Shown here: positions 18,009-27,203 of the stretch, piece after piece
How the letters are laid out: each line of letters opens with the position of its first letter
How positions within the stretch are numbered: the stretch's first letter is position 1
Assembly (NCBI RefSeq): GCF_900185725.1
Contig: NZ_FYAU01000016.1
Location: 1 to 64,000 of the forward strand
Direction of reading: 5' to 3'
Length of the DNA stretch: 64,000 nucleotides
Origin: Stappia sp. TSB10P1A
GTDB taxonomy: Bacteria; Pseudomonadota; Alphaproteobacteria; Rhizobiales; Stappiaceae
Notes under the pieces: generated by a model
Database searches by the model: none
The model's input: the letters and a program-made list of their open reading frames with translations, nothing else
What the model was told of the DNA's origin: nothing
Translations under genes and position numbers: made by a program

Positions 18009-18045
18009 CCCGCCCGCGCACCCCGTTCCAGGCTGCGCGGGCGGG
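18009..18045 (-). promoter_or_regulatory. Strong hairpin between choX and choW
   Basis: CCCGCCCGCGCA (18009-18020) and TGCGCGGGCGGG (18034-18045) form a perfect 12-bp stem with a 13-nt loop and no T-tract in either direction. In binding-protein-dependent operons such intercistronic hairpins protect the upstream binding-protein mRNA or attenuate readthrough, so choX is probably made in excess over choWV. Confidence 0.7.
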
Positions 18046-18054
18046 CGGGAGGCT

Positions 18055-19002
18055 CTAAAGGCCGAGGGCGCCCTTCAGGGCGGCCGTGGCATCGCCGCCG
18101 TCGAAGGTGGTGACGCCATCGAGCCAGGCCTCGGCGACGCCCGGGTTGTCCTTCAGCCAGGCGGTCGCGGCCGCGTTCGGCTCAGTGCCGTCATTGAGGA
18201 TCGCGCCCATGATCTCGTTTTCCATCTGCAGCGAGAACACCAGGTTCTGCAGGAACTTGCCGACATTCGGGCACTCGGCTACATAGCCGGCGCGCACATT
18301 GGTGTAGATCGTCGCGCCGCCGAGATCGGGACCGAACACCTCGTCGCCCCCCTCCAGATAGGCCATGTCGATATTGGCGTTCATCGGATGCGGCTCCCAG
18401 CCGAGGAAGACCACGTCCTGCTTGCGCGGCACGGCGCGCGAGACCTGCGACAGCATGCCGGCCTCGGAGCTTTCGACGATCTGGAAGTCCTTGAGGCCGA
18501 ACATGTCGCCCTCGATCATGTCGATGATCAGGCGGTTGCCGTCGTTGCCGGCCTCGATGCCGTAGATCTTGCCGTCGAGATCGTCCTTGAACTTGGCGAT
18601 ATCGGCGAAGGACTTCAGGCCCTTGTCATAGGTGTAGCGCGGCACGGCGAGCGTGTACTTGGCGCCTTCCAGGTTGGCGCGCACGGTCTCCACCGAGCCG
18701 TCCTCGCGATAGGCGGCGATGTCGCCCTCCATGGTCGGCATCCAGTTGCCGAGGAAGACGTCGATGTCCTTGTTCTTCAGCGAGGCATAGGTGACCGGCA
18801 CCGAGAGGATCTTCACGTCGCTTACATAGCCCAGCGCCTCCAGCACCACCGAGGCGGTGGCGGTGGTGGCGGTGATGTCGGTCCAGCCGACATCGGAGAA
18901 GCGGACGGTCTTGCAGGCTTCGGCGTCCGCCGCCAGGGCGGTCGGTGCGGCCAGACCCAGGGCAAGGGCTGCGGCGCCGAAGCGCAGGGCAAGGGTGGTC
19001 AT
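18055..19002 (-). CDS. choX: Choline ABC transporter periplasmic binding protein
   Basis: The 315-aa protein has a signal peptide (MTTLALRFGAAALALGLAAP, cleaved near ALA-AD) and an OpuAC/ProX-type substrate-binding fold starting CKTVRFSDVGWTDITATTAT. Several aromatic residues (GNWMPTMEGD, YTYDKG, LGWEPHPMN) are positioned as in quaternary-amine-binding aromatic boxes. It starts at ATG 19002 with AGGAGG about 10 nt upstream. It is first in the choXWV operon, about 420 bp from the BetI-type palindrome it shares with the divergent betI operon. Glycine betaine binding is the alternative, but choline fits the bet context better. Confidence 0.92.
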   Translation of the reverse strand: MTTLALRFGAAALALGLAAPTALAADAEACKTVRFSDVGWTDITATTATASVVLEALGYVSDVKILSVPVTYASLKNKDIDVFLGNWMPTMEGDIAAYREDGSVETVRANLEGAKYTLAVPRYTYDKGLKSFADIAKFKDDLDGKIYGIEAGNDGNRLIIDMIEGDMFGLKDFQIVESSEAGMLSQVSRAVPRKQDVVFLGWEPHPMNANIDMAYLEGGDEVFGPDLGGATIYTNVRAGYVAECPNVGKFLQNLVFSLQMENEIMGAILNDGTEPNAAATAWLKDNPGVAEAWLDGVTTFDGGDATAALKGALGL

Positions 19003-19674
19003 CAGCGTGTGTCCTCCTGACGGGCGGGACGACCGGAAGGGCCGGCCCGCATGCTGGGTTGCGGCACGGCGGCAAGGCTGCCCGCGCCGTTGGGAGCCGG
19101 CCGCGAAACGCGGCGGCGCAAGGTCCCGACGCGCGGCCCGCAAGCTGCGGCGCGCAAGGGTTCGAAGGAGGGCGGAAGGTCCCGCGCACCGGCAGCGGGG
19201 CCGCAGTGCCCCCGATTTCGAGGCCAAGCCGAGGCGCCGCGTCCGGACAGCGCATCCCGGACAGCATACCCCTGATGGCGACTTCCGAAGCGCAATTCCG
19301 AACTGCAAATCGCGGCGTGCAACCCCCGGCCGAATGAACCGGACCTCCCTGCCCGTTTCGTCATACATCAAACCACTTTTGAACGGCATGTGCAATTCCC
19401 CGCGCATTTTTCGTTTTTTCGTTGATTGAACGGCCAATCAAAATTACTTGTTGGAGAGCAAGGCGCGCTGGCTCGGGTCGTATCCCGTGGCGGGTCGCGC
19501 ACGCATCGTGTCTGCCCGTCAACCCTGCGGCGTCAGCCCTGCGAGATCGCCCGCGGCATCGACAGCAAGGGTGGCCGGCACGGGAGATCTTCCACCATGG
19601 GGCTGCCCGATGGCGCGGCCGGCGAGCACCGGCAACCTTCAGAACGAACGGGGCGGGCTGGAAACGGAGCGCAG
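19003..19674. promoter_or_regulatory. choX-betI divergent control region with long leaders
   Basis: This 672-bp non-coding region separates choX (minus) from betI (plus). The BetI-type palindrome lies at 19422-19441. That leaves about 420 bp of leader before choX and about 230 bp before betI. The segment 19370-19450 is AT-rich (promoter-like), while 19040-19260 is very GC-rich with no credible frame. No defined riboswitch class was recognised. Confidence 0.5.
19422..19441. promoter_or_regulatory. BetI-type operator
   Basis: TTGATTGAACGGCCAATCAA is a palindrome with perfect 7-bp arms (TTGATTG/CAATCAA) around AACGGC. It lies between choXWV and betIAB, and its first six bases resemble a -35 element. 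BetI repressors bind symmetrical sites of this kind and release them on choline binding; direct binding here is inference. Confidence 0.75.
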
Positions 19675-20295
19675 ATGCCGCGAATCGGAATGGAAACCCA
19701 TCGCCGCAAGGCCTTGATCGACGCCACCGTCGAGACGATCCACGAGCGCGGCTTCGGCGATGCGACGATGGCCGAAATCGCGCGGCGCGCCGGCGTCTCG
19801 GGCGGCCTCGCCCATCACTATTTCGGCTCCAAGGCCGGGCTGCTCAACGCCACCATGCGCTTCCTGCTGACCGACCTGTCGCGCGAGACCCGCGAGCGGA
19901 TGGCCGGCGCCGCCGGCCCGCGCCAGCGCATCTCGGCGATGATTTCGGCAAGCTTCGCGCCGACCCAGTTCCAGCCGGCGCTGATCTCGGCCTGGCTCGC
20001 CTTCTACCTGCAGGCGCGCACCGACGCGGAAACCCGCCGCCTGCTGCGGATCTATCACCGGCGGCTGGTGTCCAATCTCGCCCATGCCTTCGCCGCGCTC
20101 ATTCCCGGCGAGCGCGCCCGCCATGCGGCGGAAGGCACCGCGGCGATGATCGACGGGCTGTGGCTGCAGCGCATCTTCGCCGACGGACCGCCGCAGCCGC
20201 GCACCGCCATCCGCCGGGTCGAGGACTATGTCGAGCGCCAGATCGGCGCCCCCTCGCTCGCCCTCACCGACACCGGACCTCAGGGAAACGGATAG
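19675..20295 (+). CDS. betI: TetR-family choline-responsive repressor
   Basis: The 206-aa TetR-family protein starts [20 protein letters not shown] and has the [23 protein letters not shown] followed by [14 protein letters not shown], as in BetI. The C-terminal ligand-binding domain is helical ([20 protein letters not shown]). ATG 19675 follows GGAG at 19666-19669; a longer in-frame extension to 19426 would read through the operator and is rejected. betA begins 4 bp after its stop, so betI-betA are one transcript. It should repress the bet genes, and probably cho, in the absence of choline. Confidence 0.93.
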   Translation: MPRIGMETHRRKALIDATVETIHERGFGDATMAEIARRAGVSGGLAHHYFGSKAGLLNATMRFLLTDLSRETRERMAGAAGPRQRISAMISASFAPTQFQPALISAWLAFYLQARTDAETRRLLRIYHRRLVSNLAHAFAALIPGERARHAAEGTAAMIDGLWLQRIFADGPPQPRTAIRRVEDYVERQIGAPSLALTDTGPQGNG

Positions 20296-20299
20296 ACCC

Positions 20300-21955
20300 A
20301 TGCAGGACGCCACCCATATCGTCGTCGGCTCCGGCTCGGCCGGTGCCGCCCTCGCCTATCGCCTGTCGGAGGACCCGGCCAACAAGGTTCTGGTGCTGGA
20401 GGCCGGCGGAACGGACATCGGCCCCTTCATCCAGATGCCGGCGGCGCTCAGCTATCCGATGAACATGTCCCGCTACGACTGGGGCTTTCAGAGCGAGCCC
20501 GAGCCGCATCTCGGCGGCCGCCGGCTGGCGACCCCGCGCGGGCGGGTCATCGGCGGCTCCTCCTCGGTCAACGGCATGGTCTATGTGCACGGCCATGCGC
20601 GCGACTTCGACACCTGGGAGGAGATGGGCGCGCGCGGCTGGTCCCATGCCGATGTCGCCCCCTATTTCGAGCGGATGGAGACGAGCCATGGCGGCGAGGC
20701 CGGCGTGCGCGGCACCTCCGGCCCGCTGCATGTCACCCGCGGCACCAAATGGAACCCGCTCTATGCCGCCTTCGTCGAGGCCGGGCGCCAGGCCGGCTAC
20801 GAGACGACGGCGGACTATAACGGCCTGAAGCAGGAAGGCTTCGGCGACATGGAGATGACCGTGTGGCGGGGCCGGCGCTGGTCCACCGCCAATGCCTATC
20901 TGCGCCCCGCCCTGAAGCGGCCCAACATCCACCTGTTCACCGGCGCCACCGTCACCCGCGTGCTGTTCGACGGGCAGCGCGCCACCGGCGTCGAGTTCCG
21001 GCGCGGCGGGCGCCTCGAGAGGGTAAGCGCCTCGGCCGAGGTGATCCTTGCCGCCTCCTCGATCAACTCGCCGAAGATCCTGATGCTCTCAGGGATCGGC
21101 AATGCGGCCGCGCTGCGCGCCCTCGGCCTGCCGGTGCTGGCCGACCGGCCGGGCGTCGGCGCCAACCTGCAGGACCATCTGGAGCTCTACATCCAGCAGG
21201 CCTGCATCCAGCCGATCACCCTTTACAAGCACTGGAACCTGATCTCGAAAGCGATGATCGGGGCGCAGTGGCTGTTCTTCGGCGCCGGGCTCGGCGCCTC
21301 CAACCATTTCGAGGCCTGCGCCTTCATCCGTTCGCGCGCCGGCATCGACTATCCCGACATCCAGTACCATTTCCTGCCCTTCGCCGTGCGCTACGACGGC
21401 AAGGCGGCGGCCGAAGGGCACGGCTTCCAGGCGCATGTCGGGCCGATGCGCTCGAAGTCGCGCGGCCGCGTGGCGCTGACCTCGCCGGACCCGATGGCCG
21501 CGCCCTCGATCCTGTTCAACTACATGTCCCACCCGGACGACTGGCAGGAGTTCCGCACCGCCATCCGCCTGACGCGGGAGATCTTCGGCCAGGAGGCCTT
21601 CGCCCCCTATCGCGGCCGCGAGATCCAGCCGGGCGAGGCCGTCCAGTCCGACGCCGAGCTCGACGACTTCATCCGCGAACACGCCGAAAGCGCCTATCAC
21701 CCCTGCGGCACCTGCCGCATGGGCGCGGCCGACGATCCGCTCGCGGTGGTCGACCCGCAGGGCCGGGTGATCGGGGTGGAAGGCTTGCGCGTTGCCGACA
21801 GCTCGATCTTCCCGCAGATCACCAACGGCAATCTCAACGCCCCCTCGATCATGGTCGGGGAGAAGATCGCCGACCACGTCATGGGGCGCGAGCCGCTGCC
21901 GCGCTCCAACAAGCAGCCGTGGATCCATCCGAACTGGCGGACAGCGCAGCGCTGA
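20300..21955 (+). CDS. betA: Choline dehydrogenase (GMC oxidoreductase)
   Basis: The 551-aa FAD enzyme oxidises choline to betaine aldehyde at the inner membrane. The dinucleotide motif [18 protein letters not shown] is at 9-26, the first GMC signature [20 protein letters not shown] near 75-94, and the C-terminal catalytic region has [10 protein letters not shown] and [16 protein letters not shown]. The length equals that of family members. It starts 4 bp after betI and precedes betB by 54 bp. GMC alcohol dehydrogenases with other substrates look similar; the betI/betB/cho context decides the call. Confidence 0.93.
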   Translation: MQDATHIVVGSGSAGAALAYRLSEDPANKVLVLEAGGTDIGPFIQMPAALSYPMNMSRYDWGFQSEPEPHLGGRRLATPRGRVIGGSSSVNGMVYVHGHARDFDTWEEMGARGWSHADVAPYFERMETSHGGEAGVRGTSGPLHVTRGTKWNPLYAAFVEAGRQAGYETTADYNGLKQEGFGDMEMTVWRGRRWSTANAYLRPALKRPNIHLFTGATVTRVLFDGQRATGVEFRRGGRLERVSASAEVILAASSINSPKILMLSGIGNAAALRALGLPVLADRPGVGANLQDHLELYIQQACIQPITLYKHWNLISKAMIGAQWLFFGAGLGASNHFEACAFIRSRAGIDYPDIQYHFLPFAVRYDGKAAAEGHGFQAHVGPMRSKSRGRVALTSPDPMAAPSILFNYMSHPDDWQEFRTAIRLTREIFGQEAFAPYRGREIQPGEAVQSDAELDDFIREHAESAYHPCGTCRMGAADDPLAVVDPQGRVIGVEGLRVADSSIFPQITNGNLNAPSIMVGEKIADHVMGREPLPRSNKQPWIHPNWRTAQR

Positions 21956-22009
21956 CGCTTTACACTGATCTTGCACCGTCATTCGTTCGTGTCCGCCAGG
22001 AGAGAGTTC

Positions 22010-23473
22010 ATGCGTGCCCAGCCCCCCGCCTCGCATTTCATCAACGGCGCCTATCAGGAAGACCCGCATGGACGGCCGATCGAGGACCGCTATCCGGCGA
22101 CCGGCGAGGTGATCGCCCGGCTGTGCGCGGCCGGCTCCGAGACGGTCAACGCCGCCGTTGCGGCGGCCCGCTCCGGCTTTCGCGTCTGGGCGGCGACGCC
22201 GGCGGCCGAGCGCGGGCGGGTGCTGCGGCGGGCGGCCGATCTCCTGCGCGCGCGCAACCGCGAGCTGTCCGAGCTGGAGACGCTGGACACCGGCAAGCCG
22301 CTGCAGGAAACCCTGGTGGCGGACGCCGCATCGGGCGCGGATTGCCTGGAATATTACGGCGGCCTTGCCGCGACGCTGACCGGCGAGCACATCGATCTCG
22401 GCGGCTCCTTCGCCTATACGCGGCGCGAGCCGCTCGGCGTCGTCGGCGCCATCGGCGCCTGGAACTATCCGATCCAGATCGCCTGCTGGAAGGCGGCGCC
22501 GGCGCTTGCCTGCGGCAATGCGGTCGTGTTCAAGCCGTCGGAGCTGACCCCGCTCAGCGCCTTGAAGCTGGCCGAAATCCTGAAAGAGGCCGGCCTGCCG
22601 GACGGGGTCTTCAACGTGGTGCAGGGCTATGGCGAGACCGGCGCGCACCTCGTCGAGCATCCCGATGTCGCCAAGGTCTCGCTGACCGGCTCCGTCCCCA
22701 CCGGCACCAAGGTCGCCGAGATCGCCGCGCGCACGCTCAAGCACGTGACGCTGGAGCTCGGCGGCAAGTCGCCGCTGATCGTCTTCGACGACGCCCATCT
22801 CGACAATGCGGTGTCGGCGGCGATCAACGCCAATTTCTACTCCTCCGGCCAGGTCTGCTCGAACGGCACCCGCGTCTTCGTGCAGAAGGGGCTGAAGGAG
22901 GCGTTTCTCGCGCGGCTCGCCGAGCGCACGGCGCGGGCACGGTTCGGCGACCCGATGGACGAGAGCGTCGACACCGGCCCGCTGGTCTCGCAAGCCCAGC
23001 TCGACAAGGTGCTCGGCTATATTGAGGCCGGCCGGGCTGAGGGCGCGCGGCTTGTCTGCGGCGGCGGCCGCGCCACCGTACAAGGCTTTCCGGACGGGCT
23101 GTTCGTCGAGCCGACGGTCTTTGCCGATGTCGCCGACCACATGACGATCGCGCGCGAGGAGATCTTCGGCCCGGTGATGTGCGTGCTCGACTTCGACAGC
23201 GAGGAGGAAGCGGTGGCGCGCGCCAACGCGACCGAGTTCGGCCTTGCCGCCGGCGTCTTCACCCGCGACATTTCCCGCGCCCATAGGGTGATCGGCGCGC
23301 TGCATGCCGGCACCTGCTGGATCAACACCTACAACCTGACGCCGATCGCCATGCCCTTCGGCGGCTACAAGAAGTCCGGCATCGGCCGCGAGAACGGCCA
23401 TGCCGCCATCGAGCACTACAGCCAGGTGAAGTCCGTCTACGTGGAACTCGGCGACGTCGCCAGCGCCTATTGA
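22010..23473 (+). CDS. betB: Betaine aldehyde dehydrogenase
   Basis: The 487-aa NAD(P)-dependent aldehyde dehydrogenase makes glycine betaine from betaine aldehyde. Cofactor-binding [20 protein letters not shown] and GSVPTGTKV, catalytic Glu in LELGGKSP and catalytic Cys in [11 protein letters not shown] are present, as is [15 protein letters not shown] near the C-terminus. It starts at ATG 22010 behind AGGAGAGAG; the longer frame from 21971 adds residues outside the family. It is last in betIBA-type order I-A-B and is followed by a strong hairpin at 23486-23511. Confidence 0.94.
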   Translation: MRAQPPASHFINGAYQEDPHGRPIEDRYPATGEVIARLCAAGSETVNAAVAAARSGFRVWAATPAAERGRVLRRAADLLRARNRELSELETLDTGKPLQETLVADAASGADCLEYYGGLAATLTGEHIDLGGSFAYTRREPLGVVGAIGAWNYPIQIACWKAAPALACGNAVVFKPSELTPLSALKLAEILKEAGLPDGVFNVVQGYGETGAHLVEHPDVAKVSLTGSVPTGTKVAEIAARTLKHVTLELGGKSPLIVFDDAHLDNAVSAAINANFYSSGQVCSNGTRVFVQKGLKEAFLARLAERTARARFGDPMDESVDTGPLVSQAQLDKVLGYIEAGRAEGARLVCGGGRATVQGFPDGLFVEPTVFADVADHMTIAREEIFGPVMCVLDFDSEEEAVARANATEFGLAAGVFTRDISRAHRVIGALHAGTCWINTYNLTPIAMPFGGYKKSGIGRENGHAAIEHYSQVKSVYVELGDVASAY

Positions 23474-23485
23474 GGGCGAAACGCG

Positions 23486-23511
23486 AAGGCCCGCCTCGAG
23501 GGGCGGGCCTT
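23486..23511 (+). terminator. Terminator hairpin after betB
   Basis: AAGGCCCGCC and GGCGGGCCTT form a perfect 10-bp stem with a 6-nt loop, 13 bp after the betB stop. The symmetrical AA/TT flanks and the convergent pyrD suggest it may act in both directions. Confidence 0.75.
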
Positions 23512-23604
23512 GCAACGTCCTGTGGCGATGAGGGGGGCTTGCGCCCGCGGGTCTCAAGGCCGTAACGCCCGAAATATGCCTGATCAGGCATCGTTAGGGA
23601 AGCC

Positions 23605-24717
23605 TCACACGCTCCCCTGCCCGTCCGGGTCGGCCTTGGCCCAGGCCTCCGCATTGCGGCCGCTCGCCTCGCCGAGATGGGCGAGCCCGTGCCGGTCGAG
23701 GCAGGCGGACAGATGCGTCAGGATGCGCCCCACCAGCCCCGGCCCCTCGTAGACGAGGCCGGTATAGAGCTGCAGCAGAGTGGCGCCGGCCGTGATCTTG
23801 GTCCAGGCCGCCTCGCCGCTGTCGATGCCGCCGACGCCGACGATCGGCAGGCGCGGACCGACCCGCAGGCGCATGCGGGCGAGCGCGATGGTGGAGCGGC
23901 GAAACAGCGGCCGCCCCGACAATCCGCCCGCCTCGGCCGCGCCCTTGCGGTCGGCAAGGCCATTGCGCGCCAGCGTCGTGTTGGAGACGATCAGCCCGTC
24001 GATGCCGGCGGCCAGCACCTCGGCGGCGATGTCGTCGAGCCCGGCCTCGTCCATGTCCGGCGCGATCTTCAAGAGCACCGGCACCGAACGCCCGTGGACG
24101 CCCGCCATCTTCTCCCGCGCCTCCATCACCCGGCCGAGCAGTTCCTTCAGCGCCTCGCGCGCCTGCAGGTCGCGCAGGCCCGGCGTGTTCGGCGAGGAGA
24201 TGTTGACCGCGAAATAGGAGGCAAGATCGGCGAAAGTCTCGATGCCGGCGACATAGTCGGCGATGCGGTCGGCCGCGTCCTTGTTGGCCCCGACATTGAC
24301 CCCGACGATGCCGCCGCGATGGCGCCGCGCCGCAAGCCGGGCGCGCAGCGCCGCATGGCCCTCGTTGTTGAAGCCGAGCCGGTTGATCACGCCCCGGTCG
24401 GCGGGCAGACGAAAGACGCGCGGGCGCGGATTGCCGGCCTGGGCCAGCGGCGTCACCGTACCGGCCTCGGTGAAGCCGAAGCCGAGCGCCAGCAGCGCGT
24501 CGGGCACCTCGCCGTTCTTGTCGAAGCCGGCGGCCATGCCGAGCGGGTTGGGAAAGACGAGATCGGCGAGCCTCACCGCCAGCCGGCCGTCCTGCGGCGC
24601 CTTGCAGGCCGGCGTGAGGCCGCTCGCCAGCGCCTTCACGGTCAGCCCGTGCGCGGTTTCCGCATCGAGAGAAAACAGCGCCTTGCGGGCAAGCGCGTCG
24701 ACGGCGGAGGAGAACAT
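23605..24717 (-). CDS. pyrD: Dihydroorotate dehydrogenase (quinone), class 2
   Basis: The 370-aa flavoenzyme oxidises dihydroorotate to orotate in pyrimidine synthesis, linked to the quinone pool. The N-terminal helices (FSSAVDALARKALFSLDAET) are the membrane-associated segment of class 2 enzymes. FPNPLGMAAGFDKNGE, INRLGFNNEG, VNISSPNTPGLR (catalytic Ser region), LLKIAPDM and IVSNTT are the FMN/orotate motifs, and GVGGIDSGEAAW is the phosphate site. The start ATG 24717 overlaps the stop of the DUF952 gene (TGATG), giving translational coupling. The longer frame to 24846 is spurious. Confidence 0.95.
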   Translation of the reverse strand: MFSSAVDALARKALFSLDAETAHGLTVKALASGLTPACKAPQDGRLAVRLADLVFPNPLGMAAGFDKNGEVPDALLALGFGFTEAGTVTPLAQAGNPRPRVFRLPADRGVINRLGFNNEGHAALRARLAARRHRGGIVGVNVGANKDAADRIADYVAGIETFADLASYFAVNISSPNTPGLRDLQAREALKELLGRVMEAREKMAGVHGRSVPVLLKIAPDMDEAGLDDIAAEVLAAGIDGLIVSNTTLARNGLADRKGAAEAGGLSGRPLFRRSTIALARMRLRVGPRLPIVGVGGIDSGEAAWTKITAGATLLQLYTGLVYEGPGLVGRILTHLSACLDRHGLAHLGEASGRNAEAWAKADPDGQGSV

Positions 24718-25058
24718 CACATCGCCTCCGGGAAGAGGTGGGCGCCATCGGCTCCCAGCGGCAACTCGCGCACCCAGCGCACCGCCGACATCTCCAGCTC
24801 GCCGTAGAGATGCGGGAACAGCGCCCCGCCGCGCGAGGGCTCCCATTTCAGGCCCTCGCCCAGCGCCTCGGCCTCCACCGCGACGAGGACAAGTCCCTGC
24901 TGTCCGGCGAAGTGCTTTGCCGCGGTCTCGCGCACCTGCTCGGCGGCGGAAAAGTGGATGAACCCGTCGGCCAGATCCACCGGCGCGCCGGAGAACCGCC
25001 CCTCGGCCTCGGCCTCTCGCCAGTCCTTGGCCGGAGAAATCTTGTAGATCAACGTCAT
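24717..25058 (-). CDS. DUF952-family protein
   Basis: The 113-aa protein starts MTLIYKISPAKDWREAEAEG and has DLADGFIHFSAAEQVRETAA and KHFAGQQGLVLV, then FPHLYGELEMSAVRW, the pattern of the DUF952 family. The conserved His in GFIHFS and FPHLYG hint at an ADP-ribosyl- or nucleotide-binding fold, but the function is unknown. ATG 25058 is chosen because the family begins there. It is coupled to pyrD by a TGATG overlap, an arrangement common in Rhizobiales, suggesting but not proving a link to pyrimidine metabolism. Confidence 0.88.
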   Translation of the reverse strand: MTLIYKISPAKDWREAEAEGRFSGAPVDLADGFIHFSAAEQVRETAAKHFAGQQGLVLVAVEAEALGEGLKWEPSRGGALFPHLYGELEMSAVRWVRELPLGADGAHLFPEAM

Positions 25059-25341
25059 GGGGCGGCCCGTTCCTGTGCGTGAAGAAGGCTTGCGCGCCGA
25101 ATTACAGGCTGCGGGCCGCTCAGACAAGGCCGGCTCTGGGGGAAAGCGGCGGCGCATGCGCCGGGGCGGACTGGCACTCGACCGTCATTAGGAATATATA
25201 CCCGTAACGGGGATAACCCGGACAGGAAGCGCGGGACGGGCGGCCGCGACCGCTCCCCGGCGTCCGGCCGCCCCGCGGCGGCCGCAGCAACAGGCCAACC
25301 GGCCAGGGCCGTTCCCTGGCAGGCGGCAGCGGAGCCAAACC

Positions 25342-26007
25342 ATGCTTTCGCATGAGACCCTCTGGTCGGCCATCGATCTGCTTGCCCGGCGCAACGGGCT
25401 GACGCCGTCCGGCCTTGCCCGGCGCGCGGGTCTGGATCCGACCACCTTCAACCCGTCGAAGCGCACGGCCGCCGACGGCCGGCCGCGCTGGCCGTCGATG
25501 GAGTCGATCGCCAAGATCCTCGGCGCCACCCGCTCGGACCTCGCCGACTTCGTCGCGCTGGTCAACGGGCCGGACCCGGAGCGGGCGCCGGTCGGCATGG
25601 CCGATGGCGACCGCCTGCCGTTGCCGCGCGGCACGGCGCAGGCCGGGGTCCTTCCGGCGGTGAACGGCTTCTTCCACGACGGCGACATGCCGGCGATGCT
25701 GGAGGGCGAGCGGCAGAGCAGCCCGTCGGAGATCCCGTGCGAGGACTGCGCCATCCGCGTCACCGACGACGGCATGCTGCCGTTCTACCGGGAGGGCGAC
25801 GTCATCGTCATCTCGCCGAAGCGGGCGATCCTGCGCGGCGACCGGGTGGCGCTGCGGCTCGTTTCGGGCGAACTGAGGGCGCGGATCTTCGACCGGCGCC
25901 TGCGCGGGCGCATCGAATTGTCGCCGCTCGACGCGGAGAGCGCGCCCGAGCGCCTTGCCGCCGACGAGGTGGTGTGGATGGCGCGGATCATCTGGGCGAG
26001 CCAGTAG
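25342..26007 (+). CDS. HTH regulator with an S24 (LexA/CI-like) domain lacking catalytic Ser/Lys
   Basis: The 221-aa protein has an N-terminal HTH (LWSAIDLLARRNGLTPSGLA, RRAGLDPTTFNPSKR, PSMESIAKILGATRSDL) and a C-terminal S24 fold (CAIRVTDDGMLPFYREGDVI, VISPKRAILRGDRVALRL). In autocleaving members the nucleophile is Ser in a DSM motif; here it is Gly144 in DDGM. The general-base Lys is replaced by Arg (R181 in GELRARIF). It is therefore probably a non-cleaving repressor that uses the S24 fold for dimerisation or ligand sensing. It starts at ATG 25342, divergent from the DUF952-pyrD unit by about 280 bp. The target genes are unknown. Confidence 0.82.
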   Translation: MLSHETLWSAIDLLARRNGLTPSGLARRAGLDPTTFNPSKRTAADGRPRWPSMESIAKILGATRSDLADFVALVNGPDPERAPVGMADGDRLPLPRGTAQAGVLPAVNGFFHDGDMPAMLEGERQSSPSEIPCEDCAIRVTDDGMLPFYREGDVIVISPKRAILRGDRVALRLVSGELRARIFDRRLRGRIELSPLDAESAPERLAADEVVWMARIIWASQ

Positions 26008-26043
26008 CGGCGCCTCGGAAGGAACGGGCCAGGCAGGACAGGC

Positions 26044-26958
26044 ATGGGACGCACCCTTATCATCGCAGTGCTGATCGCCGGCGCCCTCGCGCTCGCCGCC
26101 GACTACGGCAGCGGCGGCCTTGTGAGAGCCATGCTCGCCGGCGAGACAGCCGGCGGATCGGCGCCCGCACCGGCATCGGCACAGGCACCAGCACCACAGC
26201 AGGCGCAGACCGTCATCGCCCCGGCTTCGCCTTCCTCCCCCGACCCGGCGCCGTCCGCGCCGGTCCTGCCCGAGGCACCGGATCCCGCCTCGATCCGCAA
26301 TGTGACGCCCTCCGACATCCTGCCGCCGCCACAGGTGTCCGGCCCGCTGAAGCGCGTCGCCCCGCAATTGCCGAAGCTGCCCGAGCGGGAGATCCCGAGC
26401 GAGATCACCTTTCACCAGCCCTTGGTGCTGGACGCCGGCAGCTTCCGCGCCAAGCACCTGACCATCCGCCTTGCCGGCATCGACGCGCCCGGCCCGGCGG
26501 AGACCTGTCCCTCGCGTCTCGGCGGCACCTGGCCCTGCGGCATGCGGGCGCGCACGGCGCTGCGCGCCCTGGTGCTGCGCCATGCCATCACCTGCGAGGA
26601 CATGCAGGACACGCCGACCGGCGTCGTGCTGGCCCGCTGCCGCCGCCAGGGCACGGACCTGGCCGCCTGGATGGTGGCGCAGGGCTGGGCGCGCCCCGGC
26701 GAGGGCGCGAGCGAGGAGCTTCTCGCGGAGGCAGCGGCCGCGCGCGAAGCGCGCCGCGGCATCTGGCAGCTCGACGGCCCGGCGCTCTCCCCCGGTTCAT
26801 CCCTCCCCGCCTTGCCCTTGCCTGGCGACCTGACGGACCCTTCACATTCGGCCGCACGGCAGCCCGGCGGCAACCCTGGCGGCCCCCAGGCCTTGCCGCT
26901 CGACCTGCCTCCCGTCGAGATCACCGATACGCCCTGGCATCCGGGCAACGCCCGGTGA
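26044..26958 (+). CDS. Exported thermonuclease (SNase)-like protein
   Basis: The 304-aa protein has an N-terminal signal/anchor (RTLIIAVLIAGALALAADYG), a Pro/Ala-rich linker (about 35-110) and an SNase-like domain (about 120-240): LTIRLAGIDAPGPAETCPSR, CGMRARTALRALVLRHAITC, GVVLARCRRQGTDLAAWMVA, QGWARP, then the helix EELLAEAAAAREARRGIW. The active-site Arg of RLAGIDAP and Arg of LARC align with SNase; the Glu between them is less clear, so nuclease activity is uncertain. The C-terminal 65 residues are Pro/Gly-rich and disordered. It follows the S24 regulator by 36 bp and may be its operon partner. Confidence 0.8.
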   Translation: MGRTLIIAVLIAGALALAADYGSGGLVRAMLAGETAGGSAPAPASAQAPAPQQAQTVIAPASPSSPDPAPSAPVLPEAPDPASIRNVTPSDILPPPQVSGPLKRVAPQLPKLPEREIPSEITFHQPLVLDAGSFRAKHLTIRLAGIDAPGPAETCPSRLGGTWPCGMRARTALRALVLRHAITCEDMQDTPTGVVLARCRRQGTDLAAWMVAQGWARPGEGASEELLAEAAAAREARRGIWQLDGPALSPGSSLPALPLPGDLTDPSHSAARQPGGNPGGPQALPLDLPPVEITDTPWHPGNAR

Positions 26959-27203
26959 CGTCGCGTTCGGCATTTTCAACTTCAGAAATAAACTGAACAT
27001 CGAAATTATATTTGAAGAGCAATATCTTCCGTTACTTGCAATCTCCGATAGCGGACATTGGCGCCTCTCCCCACCCTGCGCTGCATTTTGCAAGCAAATT
27101 CAATGCGATCAATTTCGGCGGCCATTAAGCTTAACAGGCGATTAACCACATTATCGATATAGTTTTCGCGGGTTTAACCCGACAGCTCATAAGGAGCCAA
27201 AGA
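26959..27203 (+). promoter_or_regulatory. AT-rich promoter region of the chemoreceptor gene
   Basis: The gap upstream of the chemoreceptor is clearly AT-richer than its surroundings (for example AGAAATAAACTGAACATCG, AATTATATTTGAAGAGC, TTAAGCTTAACAGGCGATTA). It probably holds the promoter. TTAAGC and TTAACC elements near 27126-27145 and 27173 resemble CtrA half-sites, which control motility genes in Alphaproteobacteria. No gene is seen. Confidence 0.45.

Noticed and set aside
19055-19437. In-frame N-terminal extension of choX through the control region
   Set aside because: It would cross the BetI operator and precede the signal peptide; the AGGAGG site places the start at 19002.
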